NCBI GenBank assembly: GCA_019115685.1
Contig: DXDC01000204.1
Location: 1-10,807, forward strand
Reading direction: 5' to 3'
Origin: Candidatus Agrococcus pullicola
Lineage (GTDB): Bacteria > Actinomycetota > Actinomycetes > Actinomycetales > Microbacteriaceae
Length of the DNA stretch: 10,807 bases
Below, in pieces: positions 1 through 5,727 of this stretch. The notes below the pieces were generated by a model. That model was not told the origin of the DNA. It saw nothing but the letters and a program-made list of their open reading frames with translations, and ran no database searches. The position numbers and the translations under genes were made by a program. Positions within the stretch are counted from its first letter, which is position 1; every line of letters begins with the position of its first letter.

Positions 1-424
1 CCTCCACGGGCTCAACCTGCTGGCGTCGACCAGACTGTGCCCGAACGCGCCCGCCCAGTTCGGGCTGCAGGCGGCGCTCAGCGGGCACCAGTCGATAGAG
101 GACCTCGTGAATCCGGGAGGCCGCCTCCTGCAGCAGCGGGATGTCGCGGTCGACACGCTCGGGCAGATTCCCGGAGTCAGCGTGGTCAAGCCGAAGGGTG
201 CCCTCTACGCGTTCCCTCGCCTGGACCCGAACGTGCACGAGATTCATAGCGATGAGCAGCTCGTGTTGGATCTGCTGCGCTCGGAGAAGATCCTCCTCAC
301 GCAGGGGTCCGGCTTCAACTGGCCGAGCCCCGACCACCTGCGTATCGTGACCCTGCCGTGGAAGGCGGACCTCCGCGAGGCGATCGAGCGACTCGGCAAT
401 TTCCTGGCCGGCTACCGTCAGTAG
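1..424 (+). CDS. AlaA-type pyridoxal-phosphate aminotransferase, C-terminal part
   Basis: The reading frame is open from the left edge (first full codon at position 2) to a TAG stop at 422-424, giving about 140 C-terminal residues of a class I/II aminotransferase. It closely follows my memory of the end of E. coli AlaA: LASTRLCPNAPAQ, then NPGGRL, then VKPKGALYAFP, then GSGFNWPSPDH and RIVTLPW. AlaA-type enzymes are PLP-dependent and move the amino group between alanine/pyruvate and glutamate/2-oxoglutarate in the cytoplasm. The Arg of the RIVTLP segment is the expected substrate-carboxylate ligand. The catalytic PLP lysine lies upstream of the window and cannot be checked. The gene is convergent with the peroxiredoxin gene, with a 31-nt gap. 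The exact substrate (alanine or valine/other) is inferred from family likeness only. Confidence 0.88.
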   Translation, partial: LHGLNLLASTRLCPNAPAQFGLQAALSGHQSIEDLVNPGGRLLQQRDVAVDTLGQIPGVSVVKPKGALYAFPRLDPNVHEIHSDEQLVLDLLRSEKILLTQGSGFNWPSPDHLRIVTLPWKADLREAIERLGNFLAGYRQ

Positions 425-455
425 TCTTTCGCTTCGTCAACTTCTCGGCGAGTTT

Positions 456-929
456 TCAGGACGCGCTGAAGCTGAGCCGTTTGTCGAGCATTGCGAGGTG
501 ATTCTTCGCACGCGTGTTGTAGAACACGTGCTCGATCTTGCCGTTCTCGTCGATGACGAACGTCGACCGCTTCACACCGATAACGGTGCGCCCGTACATG
601 CTCTTCTCCCCCCAGACGCCGTAGGCTTCGTGCACCTTCCTGTCGGCATCCGACAGTAGATCGTACGTAATGCCGTCCTGCGCGGCGGCCTTCGCAAGCT
701 TTTCTACGGAATCGCGTGAGACTCCGACGACTTCGTACCCGGACTGCCGCAGGGAGGCGTGGTGATCGCGGAAGTCGCACGCCTGTCCCTGGCAGGCCGG
801 CGTGAGTGCTTCGGGATAGAACCAGAGCACCAGCTTCTTCCCTGCGAAGTCGTCAAGGGAGACGGATTCACCCCGCTGATTCTGCAGCGTGAAATCGGGC
901 GCGGACATACCTGGTTCAAGTGCGGTCAT
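456..929 (-). CDS. bcp: Bcp/PrxQ-type thioredoxin-dependent peroxiredoxin
   Basis: This 157-residue protein has the normal length for a Bcp/PrxQ peroxiredoxin, which reduces H2O2 and organic hydroperoxides in the cytoplasm and is recycled by thioredoxin. The N-terminus reads APDFTL, followed by the active-site loop FYPEALTPACQGQACDFRD. Cys46 is the expected peroxidatic cysteine, after Thr43, and Cys51 the resolving cysteine five residues later, as in atypical 2-Cys PrxQ enzymes. Arg121 in VKRSTFVID fits the conserved catalytic arginine. The loop differs a little from the common TPGCT form (TPACQ here), but both cysteines and the Thr are present. The ATG at 929 is chosen because it gives the usual short lead before APDF; a GGAG lies very close upstream. 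It stands alone, convergent with the aminotransferase gene. Confidence 0.93.
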   Translation of the reverse strand: MTALEPGMSAPDFTLQNQRGESVSLDDFAGKKLVLWFYPEALTPACQGQACDFRDHHASLRQSGYEVVGVSRDSVEKLAKAAAQDGITYDLLSDADRKVHEAYGVWGEKSMYGRTVIGVKRSTFVIDENGKIEHVFYNTRAKNHLAMLDKRLSFSAS

Positions 930-988
930 GTCTCCATCTCACCACAAGACAATGAGGTCTTCTGCGCTCGCAGGGGATTCGGATTCTG

Positions 989-997
989 TGCTAGAGT
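989..997 (+). promoter_or_regulatory. Extended -10 promoter element of tRNA-Lys
   Basis: The sequence TGCTAGAGT combines a TGn extension with a TAnnnT hexamer (TAGAGT, 992-997). It ends 25 nt before the first base of the tRNA, so the primary transcript would carry a short 5' leader for RNase P to remove. No convincing -35 box is visible at 17-18 nt spacing. The call rests on the hexamer and its position. Confidence 0.5.
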
Positions 998-1022
998 TGC
1001 TTCTCGGTCCTGAAGACCGCAA

Positions 1023-1098
1023 GCACCTCTAGCTCAATTGGCAGAGCAAGTGACTCTTAATCACTGGGTTCCGGGTTCGAGTCCCGGGGGGTGTACCA
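1023..1098 (+). tRNA. tRNA-Lys (anticodon CTT)
   Basis: A complete cloverleaf can be drawn. The acceptor stem pairs 1023-1029 (GCACCTC) with 1088-1094 (GGGGTGT), including G-U pairs. The D stem is GCTC/GAGC (1032-1035 with 1044-1047). The anticodon stem is AGTGA/TCACT (1049-1053 with 1061-1065), and the loop CTCTTAA places CTT at 1056-1058. The T stem is CCGGG/CCCGG (1071-1075 with 1083-1087) around TTCGAGT. The discriminator base is A1095 and the CCA end is encoded at 1096-1098. It reads the lysine codon AAG, the dominant lysine codon in a high-GC genome. The gene is single, with no neighbouring tRNA, and is followed directly by a hairpin terminator. Confidence 0.97.
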
Positions 1099-1133
1099 AA
1101 AACCCCCGCAGCCACCGCGCAGCGGGGGTTATT
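1099..1133. terminator. Bidirectional hairpin terminator between tRNA-Lys and the M23 gene
   Basis: AACCCCCGC at 1101-1109 pairs perfectly with GCGGGGGTT at 1122-1130 (9 bp, 12-nt loop). It starts 3 nt after the tRNA CCA end. On the minus strand the stem is followed by a run of five T (complement of 1098-1102), so it looks better as a terminator for the M23 gene, which stops at 1156. On the plus strand the tail is TTATT, weaker but adequate for a small stable RNA. Confidence 0.8.
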
Positions 1134-1155
1134 GCTGTGCCCGATGGCGGACCGC

Positions 1156-2247
1156 TCAGGACTCGGGATTCTGGCTCGGATCCGGGTCCTGGCTCGGGTC
1201 CGGGTCCTGGCTCGGGTCTTCCGGCTCTTCCGGGTCGTCAGTCGGATCCGGTTCCTCTGGATCGTCCGGGTCCTCACTCGGCGGCGGGTCCTCGGTCTCG
1301 TCAGGCTCTTCCTCACGAGCGCTGTCGTCCGAATCCGATTCGTCCTCCTCCTGCTGTCCATCCTCCTCCGGCGGGAGACCGACATGGTTATCGGTGGGGT
1401 CCACTGTCCAGTCGCGATCCTTCACACCGGAGTGCTCGCCCTCCGTGAGGAACACGTGCGGGTCGATCGTCGAATCATCAGCCAGAATGAGTTCGAGGTG
1501 CAGGTGCGGGCCGGTCGAGAAGCCTGTGCTTCCCACCTCGGAAACGACCTGGTTCGGCGTCACCACCTGCCCTGGCTCGACGGTGTCGGCGCCATCGAGC
1601 ATGTGCGCGTACAGCGAACGGTAGCGTTCCCCGTCGATCATGTAGTCGATCGTCAGCACGTTGGCGCCGTAGGCGTCCCGATACTGATACGTGACGATGC
1701 CGTACGAGATGGGGTAGAGCGGCGTACCCGCCGGTGCTCCGTAGTCAGTGCCGTGGTGCCACTTCCCCCACCGCTGCCCGTATTCGCTGGTCACGGGGAA
1801 CCTGTCGGTGTTGAAGGGGCTCTGCACAATGCTGTTATCGAGCAGCTCCAGGGCCTCGGCGTACTCCGTTCCGCCTCCGAACGGATTCCCGGACGGCTTT
1901 GGTTCCAGGTCGACAAGAGCCTGGATCTCGGCGAGCTCGTCGCTTGTGAACCCTTCGTTCTCGTCGACAACTGTGACGGGCCCGAAGCTCATCGACAGCG
2001 CTGTGCTGTCACTAGGAACAGATATCTGTTGCGTATCGGCCGCGGCTATCGGCATCGACTCGGCCGGTTCGGTAGGAGCCGATGCTGTCGGTTGGAACGC
2101 GAATACACCCGTTACGAGTGTTACGACCGAGGCTGCCGTGACGGTTGTACGCAACCACGCCTGCCTGCCCGACTGCAGCGTGGCGAAGACGAGGGCGAGG
2201 CGATTTGCGAAGGAAGTGTCAGCGTGCCGAGGCTTGTAAATTGGCAT
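1156..2247 (-). CDS. M23-family (LytM-type) metallopeptidase with acidic repetitive C-terminal tail
   Basis: The 363-residue protein probably cleaves peptidoglycan cross-bridges or stem peptides outside the membrane. It has a basic N-terminus and a hydrophobic segment at about residues 31-52 (signal or anchor), a linker, an M23 domain at about 150-265, and an Asp/Glu/Pro/Ser-rich tail from about 295. All LytM zinc and catalytic positions are visible: His164 and Asp168 in HHGTD, His215 in YAHM, and His248 and His250 in GPHLHLE, so an active enzyme is expected. There is no LysM or other recognisable wall-binding domain. The ATG at 2247 (MPIYKPRH) is chosen over the open frame that runs up to 2568, because the upstream part lacks protein-like composition and the anchor would sit far from the N-terminus. 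The RBS is weak and overlaps a short leader ORF that stops 4 nt upstream. Confidence 0.88.
   Translation of the reverse strand: MPIYKPRHADTSFANRLALVFATLQSGRQAWLRTTVTAASVVTLVTGVFAFQPTASAPTEPAESMPIAAADTQQISVPSDSTALSMSFGPVTVVDENEGFTSDELAEIQALVDLEPKPSGNPFGGGTEYAEALELLDNSIVQSPFNTDRFPVTSEYGQRWGKWHHGTDYGAPAGTPLYPISYGIVTYQYRDAYGANVLTIDYMIDGERYRSLYAHMLDGADTVEPGQVVTPNQVVSEVGSTGFSTGPHLHLELILADDSTIDPHVFLTEGEHSGVKDRDWTVDPTDNHVGLPPEEDGQQEEDESDSDDSAREEEPDETEDPPPSEDPDDPEEPDPTDDPEEPEDPSQDPDPSQDPDPSQNPES
1165..1218 (-). repeat. Three 18-bp tandem repeats encoding the M23 protein's C-terminal DPDPSQ units
   Basis: Units lie at 1165-1182, 1183-1200 and 1201-1218. The last two are nearly identical and the first is diverged at a few bases. 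They encode repeated DPDPSQ hexapeptides at the extreme C-terminus of the M23 protein. The period is a multiple of three, so gain or loss of a unit keeps the frame. Confidence 0.85.
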
Positions 2248-2251
2248 AGGC

Positions 2252-2284
2252 TCACCCAGCTCCAGATATCGAGCTAGCCTGCAT
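2252..2284 (-). CDS. Possible 10-codon leader peptide upstream of the M23 gene
   Basis: ATG at 2284 opens a frame reading MQASSISGAG and stopping with TGA at 2254-2252, 4 nt before the M23 ATG. It is preceded by GGAGGAAGG, the strongest ribosome binding site in this intergenic region, with the AAGG about 6 nt from the ATG. No start codon in the M23 frame is correctly spaced to use that site. Translation of the M23 gene may therefore depend on coupling to this short frame. The peptide has no recognised function and no run of a single amino acid. The call rests on SD strength and spacing only. Confidence 0.4.
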   Translation of the reverse strand: MQASSISGAG

Positions 2285-2350
2285 GTTTCGCCTTCCTCCA
2301 TGAAACTGTGCAGCATCTCCACTTGCAGAGACGAGTAACCAAACAGCGAC

Positions 2351-2370
2351 CGAGAGCCGCAACGCTCTCG
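2351..2370. promoter_or_regulatory. Perfect stem-loop / inverted repeat in the M23 leader region
   Basis: CGAGAGC and GCTCTCG form a perfect 7-bp inverted repeat around a 6-nt loop, about 104 nt upstream of the M23 start. No T-run follows on either strand at once, so it is not a typical intrinsic terminator. It could be an operator between the two divergent genes or an RNA structure in the M23 5' UTR. The rest of 2285-2521 shows no other gene; a possible extended -10 (TGGTATGAG, 2451-2459, +) may serve the rightward gene. Confidence 0.4.
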
Positions 2371-2450
2371 ACTTACACCACGATATACGTTTGCGGGGTT
2401 TTTCGCCTGTGAGTCGCATAAGAACTTCTGGCACCCGACCGACCCTCCCC

Positions 2451-2459
2451 TGGTATGAG
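2451..2459 (+). promoter_or_regulatory. Candidate extended -10 element for the gene at 2522
   Basis: TGGTATGAG contains a TGn extension and TATGAG, one base from a good TATGAT hexamer. Initiation would fall near 2466 and give a leader of about 55 nt. No -35 box is evident at standard spacing. Confidence 0.3.
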
Positions 2460-2521
2460 ATTCTGAATGCGGCTCGCTGCACTGCGGGGCCGCACGAGAC
2501 GACACCGACGAAAGGGAAACC

Positions 2522-3295
2522 GTGACGAGCGGATGGCAGCACGCGACCGCGTTCCAGGGTGGCCCCATGACACCGGAGCGACTCGCGAAGGCCGTGGATT
2601 ATCCGTACTGGTCGCCTCCGGCGTCCTTCGTGCTGAATGTCGAGACCGGGCGATGGGAAGATATCGCCGACGAAGATCTCGGCCCCGCGATCACTGCGAG
2701 AGTGCCGTCGCTGGCGATCGGATCCAACGCGGCACCCAGCCAGTTGCAATGGAAGTTCCGCGGCAGCGTGGATGACCCGCTCGTCGTCGCGACGGCGGTC
2801 TCGGTACACGATTACGACGTGGTCTTCGCCAACCGCATCTCCTCCTACGGCGCGATACCGGCCACGATGGTGCCGTGCGAAGGCGTGACGACTCGGCTGA
2901 AAATGGTCTGGTGCACGCAGCAGCAGTTCCAGCTTATGAATCGGACGGAGTCGCTCGGCTCGGGCTACCGTCACGCGCAGTTGCCTCGCACCAAGGTCGA
3001 ATCCTCCGCACCCGTCGCCGAACAGCTCGACGCCTACGATCACTTCGACTTCTATGAGGCCATCGCCGGGCCGCTGACCGTCGGTGACACTCCGGTTGGG
3101 ATTGCGGCGCTGCGCGCCGAGGGCCGGGTCTGGCCCAGTATGGACGAAGAGCAGGCCCTGCTGTCAGTCTCGAAAGCGGCGGGGTTTGCCGACATCTCAA
3201 GCCTGGTCGAGACAGTGACAGCGTCTGAGGACGACTGGGAGGCTTTCAACCACTGGCTGCGGAACGAGTTAGGCAGCATCCGGGCATCCAGTTGA
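2522..3295 (+). CDS. Uncharacterised protein with gamma-glutamylcyclotransferase-like motifs
   Basis: This 257-residue soluble protein starts at GTG 2522, with AAAGGGA about 5 nt upstream. I do not recognise a named family with certainty. The middle third resembles the GGCT/ChaC/AIG2 fold: LAIGSN at residues 64-69 in place of the usual YGSN, then SSYGAIPATMVP, then a VWCTQQQFQLMNRTE segment with Glu143 at the position expected for the catalytic acid, followed by GYRHAQLP, which resembles the typical YRR strand. Such enzymes release 5-oxoproline from gamma-glutamyl compounds. The first 60 residues and the last 60 (with Trp-rich EDDWEAFNHWL) are not explained by that fold. There is no signal peptide or membrane helix. 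It stands alone, divergent from the M23 gene. The function is inference. Confidence 0.8.
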   Translation: MTSGWQHATAFQGGPMTPERLAKAVDYPYWSPPASFVLNVETGRWEDIADEDLGPAITARVPSLAIGSNAAPSQLQWKFRGSVDDPLVVATAVSVHDYDVVFANRISSYGAIPATMVPCEGVTTRLKMVWCTQQQFQLMNRTESLGSGYRHAQLPRTKVESSAPVAEQLDAYDHFDFYEAIAGPLTVGDTPVGIAALRAEGRVWPSMDEEQALLSVSKAAGFADISSLVETVTASEDDWEAFNHWLRNELGSIRASS

Positions 3296-3306
3296 GCCCT
3301 TTGCCC

Positions 3307-3723
3307 CTAGTCCGTCGGGATCTCGCGCGCCAACCACGCCGTGACCGACTTTCTGAACAGGCAGAAGAGCACGATAACTGCGGGCACGAAGAGGGCGAAG
3401 GCGAGCCACACGACCCTGTTGTCATCGTTCCAGGAACCGAGCGCTAAACCGATCTGCAGCACCTGCCACGCGAGCGTCGCGCTACGTGACCAGGCCCTGT
3501 GCTGCAGCATCCCCTTGATAGTCAGGATGAGAAACGCAGCCAGACCGAAGCACACCAGTGCGAGGAACAGCGTGCCGACCAGGTGCGACCCGACTTCGTC
3601 GAATGCCTCGATGCCCACCCAGACACCGACTGCAATCGCGCCGAGGGCTTCGATACTGAGGATCAGCAGCATTATTTTGATGGTCACCGGAGCCTGCGCT
3701 ACCCCGACAGGAGCCTCATTCAC
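3307..3723 (-). CDS. Small four-helix integral membrane protein of unknown function
   Basis: The chosen GTG at 3723 gives 138 residues and has AAGGG 6 nt upstream. The frame stays open further upstream, but that extension is Arg-rich and overlaps the whiB upstream region, so it is not used. Hydrophobic segments lie at about residues 17-39, 48-69, 80-97 and 103-123, with a cytoplasmic-looking basic end (RKSVTAWLAREIPTD). There is no catalytic motif or recognised domain. It is convergent with the 2522-3295 gene (11-nt gap) and divergent from whiB1, sharing a 177-bp upstream region. Its role is unknown. Confidence 0.75.
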   Translation of the reverse strand: MNEAPVGVAQAPVTIKIMLLILSIEALGAIAVGVWVGIEAFDEVGSHLVGTLFLALVCFGLAAFLILTIKGMLQHRAWSRSATLAWQVLQIGLALGSWNDDNRVVWLAFALFVPAVIVLFCLFRKSVTAWLAREIPTD

Positions 3724-3855
3724 GAAAAACCCTTGCCTCTCGCCAGGTGCTATGGGAAACTTGATTCTTGGCAACCGCGCACGATGCCCCGTTGCCGTTG
3801 GACTTCGCCTCCACCTGGGAGATCTCGACACACGTCGCTACCCGAAGGGTGGAGA

Positions 3856-3875
3856 TTGTCGTGTACGCGCGACAA
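3856..3875. promoter_or_regulatory. Stem-loop with UACG loop in the whiB1 leader
   Basis: TTGTCGTG (3856-3863) pairs with CGCGACAA (3868-3875), with one wobble pair, around TACG. It lies 25 nt before the whiB1 ATG and just upstream of its AAGGAG ribosome binding site. It may be a stable 5' UTR hairpin, or at the DNA level an operator (the TTGTCG/CGACAA arms are perfect). I see no clear -35/-10 pair in the rest of 3724-3900. Confidence 0.45.
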
Positions 3876-3900
3876 CAACACCAGAATACAAGGAGTTTGA

Positions 3901-4149
3901 ATGGACTGGCGCGACGACGCCGCATGCATCACGGTGGACCCTGAACTGTTCTTCCCAGTCGGGAACACCGGGCCGGCACTCGAACAGATCGAACGGGCTA
4001 AGGCCGTCTGCGGCCGCTGCCCCGTGACGGAGCAGTGCCTGCAGTACGCACTCGAGACCAACCAGGATTCCGGTGTCTGGGGAGGCCTCTCGGAAGACGA
4101 GCGCCGCGCTCTCAAGCGTCGCGCAGCCCGCGCACGACGCGCCGGCTGA
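3901..4149 (+). CDS. whiB1: WhiB1-type iron-sulfur transcriptional regulator
   Basis: This 82-residue protein is a full-length WhiB-like factor. Four cysteines at 9, 37, 40 and 46 (C-x27-C-x2-C-x5-C) are the ligands of the [4Fe-4S] cluster that reacts with NO in this family. The GVWGG turn (residues 58-62) is followed by the basic C-terminus ERRALKRRAARARR, which contacts DNA. MDWR at the start, ELFFPVGNTGPA, and QDSGVWGGLSEDERRALKRR match WhiB1/WblE closely. WhiB1 binds the conserved C-terminal region 4 of the primary sigma factor and is usually essential (family knowledge). The ATG has AAGGAG 5 nt upstream. It is convergent with the pdtaS-like gene, the same arrangement as Rv3219/Rv3220c. 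A GC-rich hairpin follows its stop. Confidence 0.97.
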   Translation: MDWRDDAACITVDPELFFPVGNTGPALEQIERAKAVCGRCPVTEQCLQYALETNQDSGVWGGLSEDERRALKRRAARARRAG

Positions 4150-4183
4150 AAGGGCAAGCGCTAAGCGCACCCGAAGCGACTTC

Positions 4184-4210
4184 AGCGGGTCGGTCGATGA
4201 CCGGCCCGCT
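4184..4210. terminator. GC-rich hairpin between convergent whiB1 and pdtaS
   Basis: AGCGGGTCGGT (4184-4194) pairs with ACCGGCCCGCT (4200-4210), 11 bp with one G-U pair and a 5-nt loop. It is centred between the two convergent stop codons (4149 and 4221). Neither side has a proper T-run, so it is probably a bidirectional, U-poor terminator of the kind common in high-GC actinobacteria. Confidence 0.65.
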
Positions 4211-4220
4211 CATTCGTGCC

Positions 4221-5723
4221 CTAGACCTCTTCCGGCTCGAGGAACTGCAGCGGCACCGTCACGGTAACCTCCGTGCCGCCTCCTTCGGCCGCGTCCCATT
4301 CGATGGCGCCCGAGAGCTCCCCGGTGATGAGGGTCTTGACGATCTGGGTTCCGAGTCCGTTGCCGAGCGTGCCGCCCTTGAGCCCCACACCGTTGTCGAC
4401 GACCTGCACGCGAAGTGTCTCCTCCGTACGGTCCGCGATGATCGAGACAAGCCCGTCCTCGGAACCTGCCAGCCCGTGCTCGACGGCGTTCGTGACCAAT
4501 TCGGTCAGCGCCAGCGCAAGCGGCGTCGCGTATCCGCTCGGCAGTACGCCGAACGAGCCGACCCGCTGCGTCCGCACGCGAGCATTGTGCAGTGACGCCA
4601 CCTCGCTCGTGAGCCTGACGGTGCGGTCGAACACTTCGTCGAAGTCCACGGACTGACTGAGGCCCGTGCTGAGCGTGTCGTGCACGACCGCGATGGAGGC
4701 CACTCGTCGCTCCGCGTTCTGGAGCGCCTCCGTCGCTTCAGCGGATTCCGTTCTCCGCGACTGGATGCGCAACAGCGCGGCGACGGTCTGCAGGTTGTTC
4801 TTCACCCTGTGGTGGATCTCGCGAATCGTCGCGTCCTTGGTGATGAGCGTCTGCTCCTGCACGCGCATCTCCGTCACGTCGCGGCAGAGCATCATCGCTC
4901 CGACGCGCTCCCCGTGTCTGCGCAACGGGATCGCACGGATGGTGATCGTGACACCGTGCGATTCGATATCCGTGTGCCACGGCGCTCTTCCCGTCACAAC
5001 GAGCGGCAACGATTCATCGATATCGGCGTCTTCGTCCAGCAGTTCCGTCGTGACCTCGGCCAAGGATCTGCCTTCGAGCTCTTCTTCGAAGCCCATGCGG
5101 GCGAACGCGCTCAGCGCGTTGGGGCTCGCGAACGTGACTATGCCGTCCCGGTCGAGTCTCATCAAGCCGTCGGATGCACGAGGCGCGCCCTGCTTCGGGG
5201 ACGAAGGAGCCGTCAGATCGGGAAAGTCGGCCGTCGTCATCATGGCGAACACCTCGTTCGCGAGCTCGCGGAACGACAGCTCCTGCCTACTGGGAGTTCT
5301 TGCCTGACCGAGGTTCGAGTGCCGCGTGATCACCGCTATCGGTCGGTCGGTCACGTCCAGACTCTCCTGCGAGAGCCTCCTGATCACGGGCACCGCGCGG
5401 ATCCGAGTCTCGCGCATGGGAGACCCGCTCGTGTCGACGACGTCAACGATCCTGCCCGTCTCCCGAGCTTCATCCACCGCCCGACGCCACGAAGTGCGGA
5501 TCTCCTGACCGACAATGTCCCGGTAGAACAGGGTTCCCGAACTCGAAGGGCGGACATGCGCTGCGGCTATCCACTCGTGGTCGGTGTTCCTCACCCACAT
5601 GACGAGGTCGGAGAAAGACATGTCCGCCAGCAGTTGCCATTCGCCGACAATGGAGTGCAGCCACTGACTATCGAGTTCGGACGCGTCGGTATCCCGTCGG
5701 AGGATCGCGCGGAGTGTGGACAC
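4221..5723 (-). CDS. pdtaS: PdtaS-type cytoplasmic sensor histidine kinase
   Basis: This 500-residue protein matches PdtaS (Rv3220c, about 501 residues) in length, N-terminus (MSTL and VGEWQLLADMSFSD) and neighbour. Domains are a PdtaS-type GAF (about 20-165), a PAS (about 185-290), an HisKA_2-type dimerisation domain with the REIHHRVKNNLQTVAALL H-box (phosphoacceptor probably His305), and a HATPase (about 395-492) with the N-box ELVTNAVEHG (Asn412), DNGVGLKG (Asp443) and GNGLGTQIV. No membrane segment is present. PdtaS phosphorylates PdtaR, an ANTAR-domain RNA-binding response regulator encoded elsewhere. The residues aligning with the reported metal/NO-sensing Cys53 and Cys57 are Ala53 and Val57 here. 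It starts at GTG 5723, only 4 nt after the upstream gene's stop, so translation is probably coupled. Confidence 0.94.
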   Translation of the reverse strand: MSTLRAILRRDTDASELDSQWLHSIVGEWQLLADMSFSDLVMWVRNTDHEWIAAAHVRPSSSGTLFYRDIVGQEIRTSWRRAVDEARETGRIVDVVDTSGSPMRETRIRAVPVIRRLSQESLDVTDRPIAVITRHSNLGQARTPSRQELSFRELANEVFAMMTTADFPDLTAPSSPKQGAPRASDGLMRLDRDGIVTFASPNALSAFARMGFEEELEGRSLAEVTTELLDEDADIDESLPLVVTGRAPWHTDIESHGVTITIRAIPLRRHGERVGAMMLCRDVTEMRVQEQTLITKDATIREIHHRVKNNLQTVAALLRIQSRRTESAEATEALQNAERRVASIAVVHDTLSTGLSQSVDFDEVFDRTVRLTSEVASLHNARVRTQRVGSFGVLPSGYATPLALALTELVTNAVEHGLAGSEDGLVSIIADRTEETLRVQVVDNGVGLKGGTLGNGLGTQIVKTLITGELSGAIEWDAAEGGGTEVTVTVPLQFLEPEEV

Positions 5724-5727
5724 CAGA

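Noticed and set aside
439..456. Hairpin AACTT/GAGTT with following T residues as terminator between the aminotransferase and bcp.
   Set aside because: Only 5 bp with one wobble pair; too weak to claim.
1165..1218. 18-bp direct repeats as a possible CRISPR or mobile repeat.
   Set aside because: The units are contiguous with no spacers, and the period fits the coding frame of the M23 tail.
1132..2277. A 381-codon rightward open frame across the M23 gene.
   Set aside because: It lies antisense to a gene with all M23 motifs, is Arg/Val-rich without recognisable domains, and has no ribosome binding site. It is a high-GC shadow frame.
2285..2521. A ydaO-type c-di-AMP riboswitch before the M23 gene.
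   Set aside because: The conserved segments I would expect (GGGGUGAA and the GCCGAACCCG..CAGCUAAC block) are not present on the minus strand.
2248..2568. N-terminal extension of the M23 frame up to 2568.
   Set aside because: The added 107 residues are unlike protein sequence, overlap the start of the divergent gene at 2522, and would bury the signal/anchor segment far from the N-terminus.
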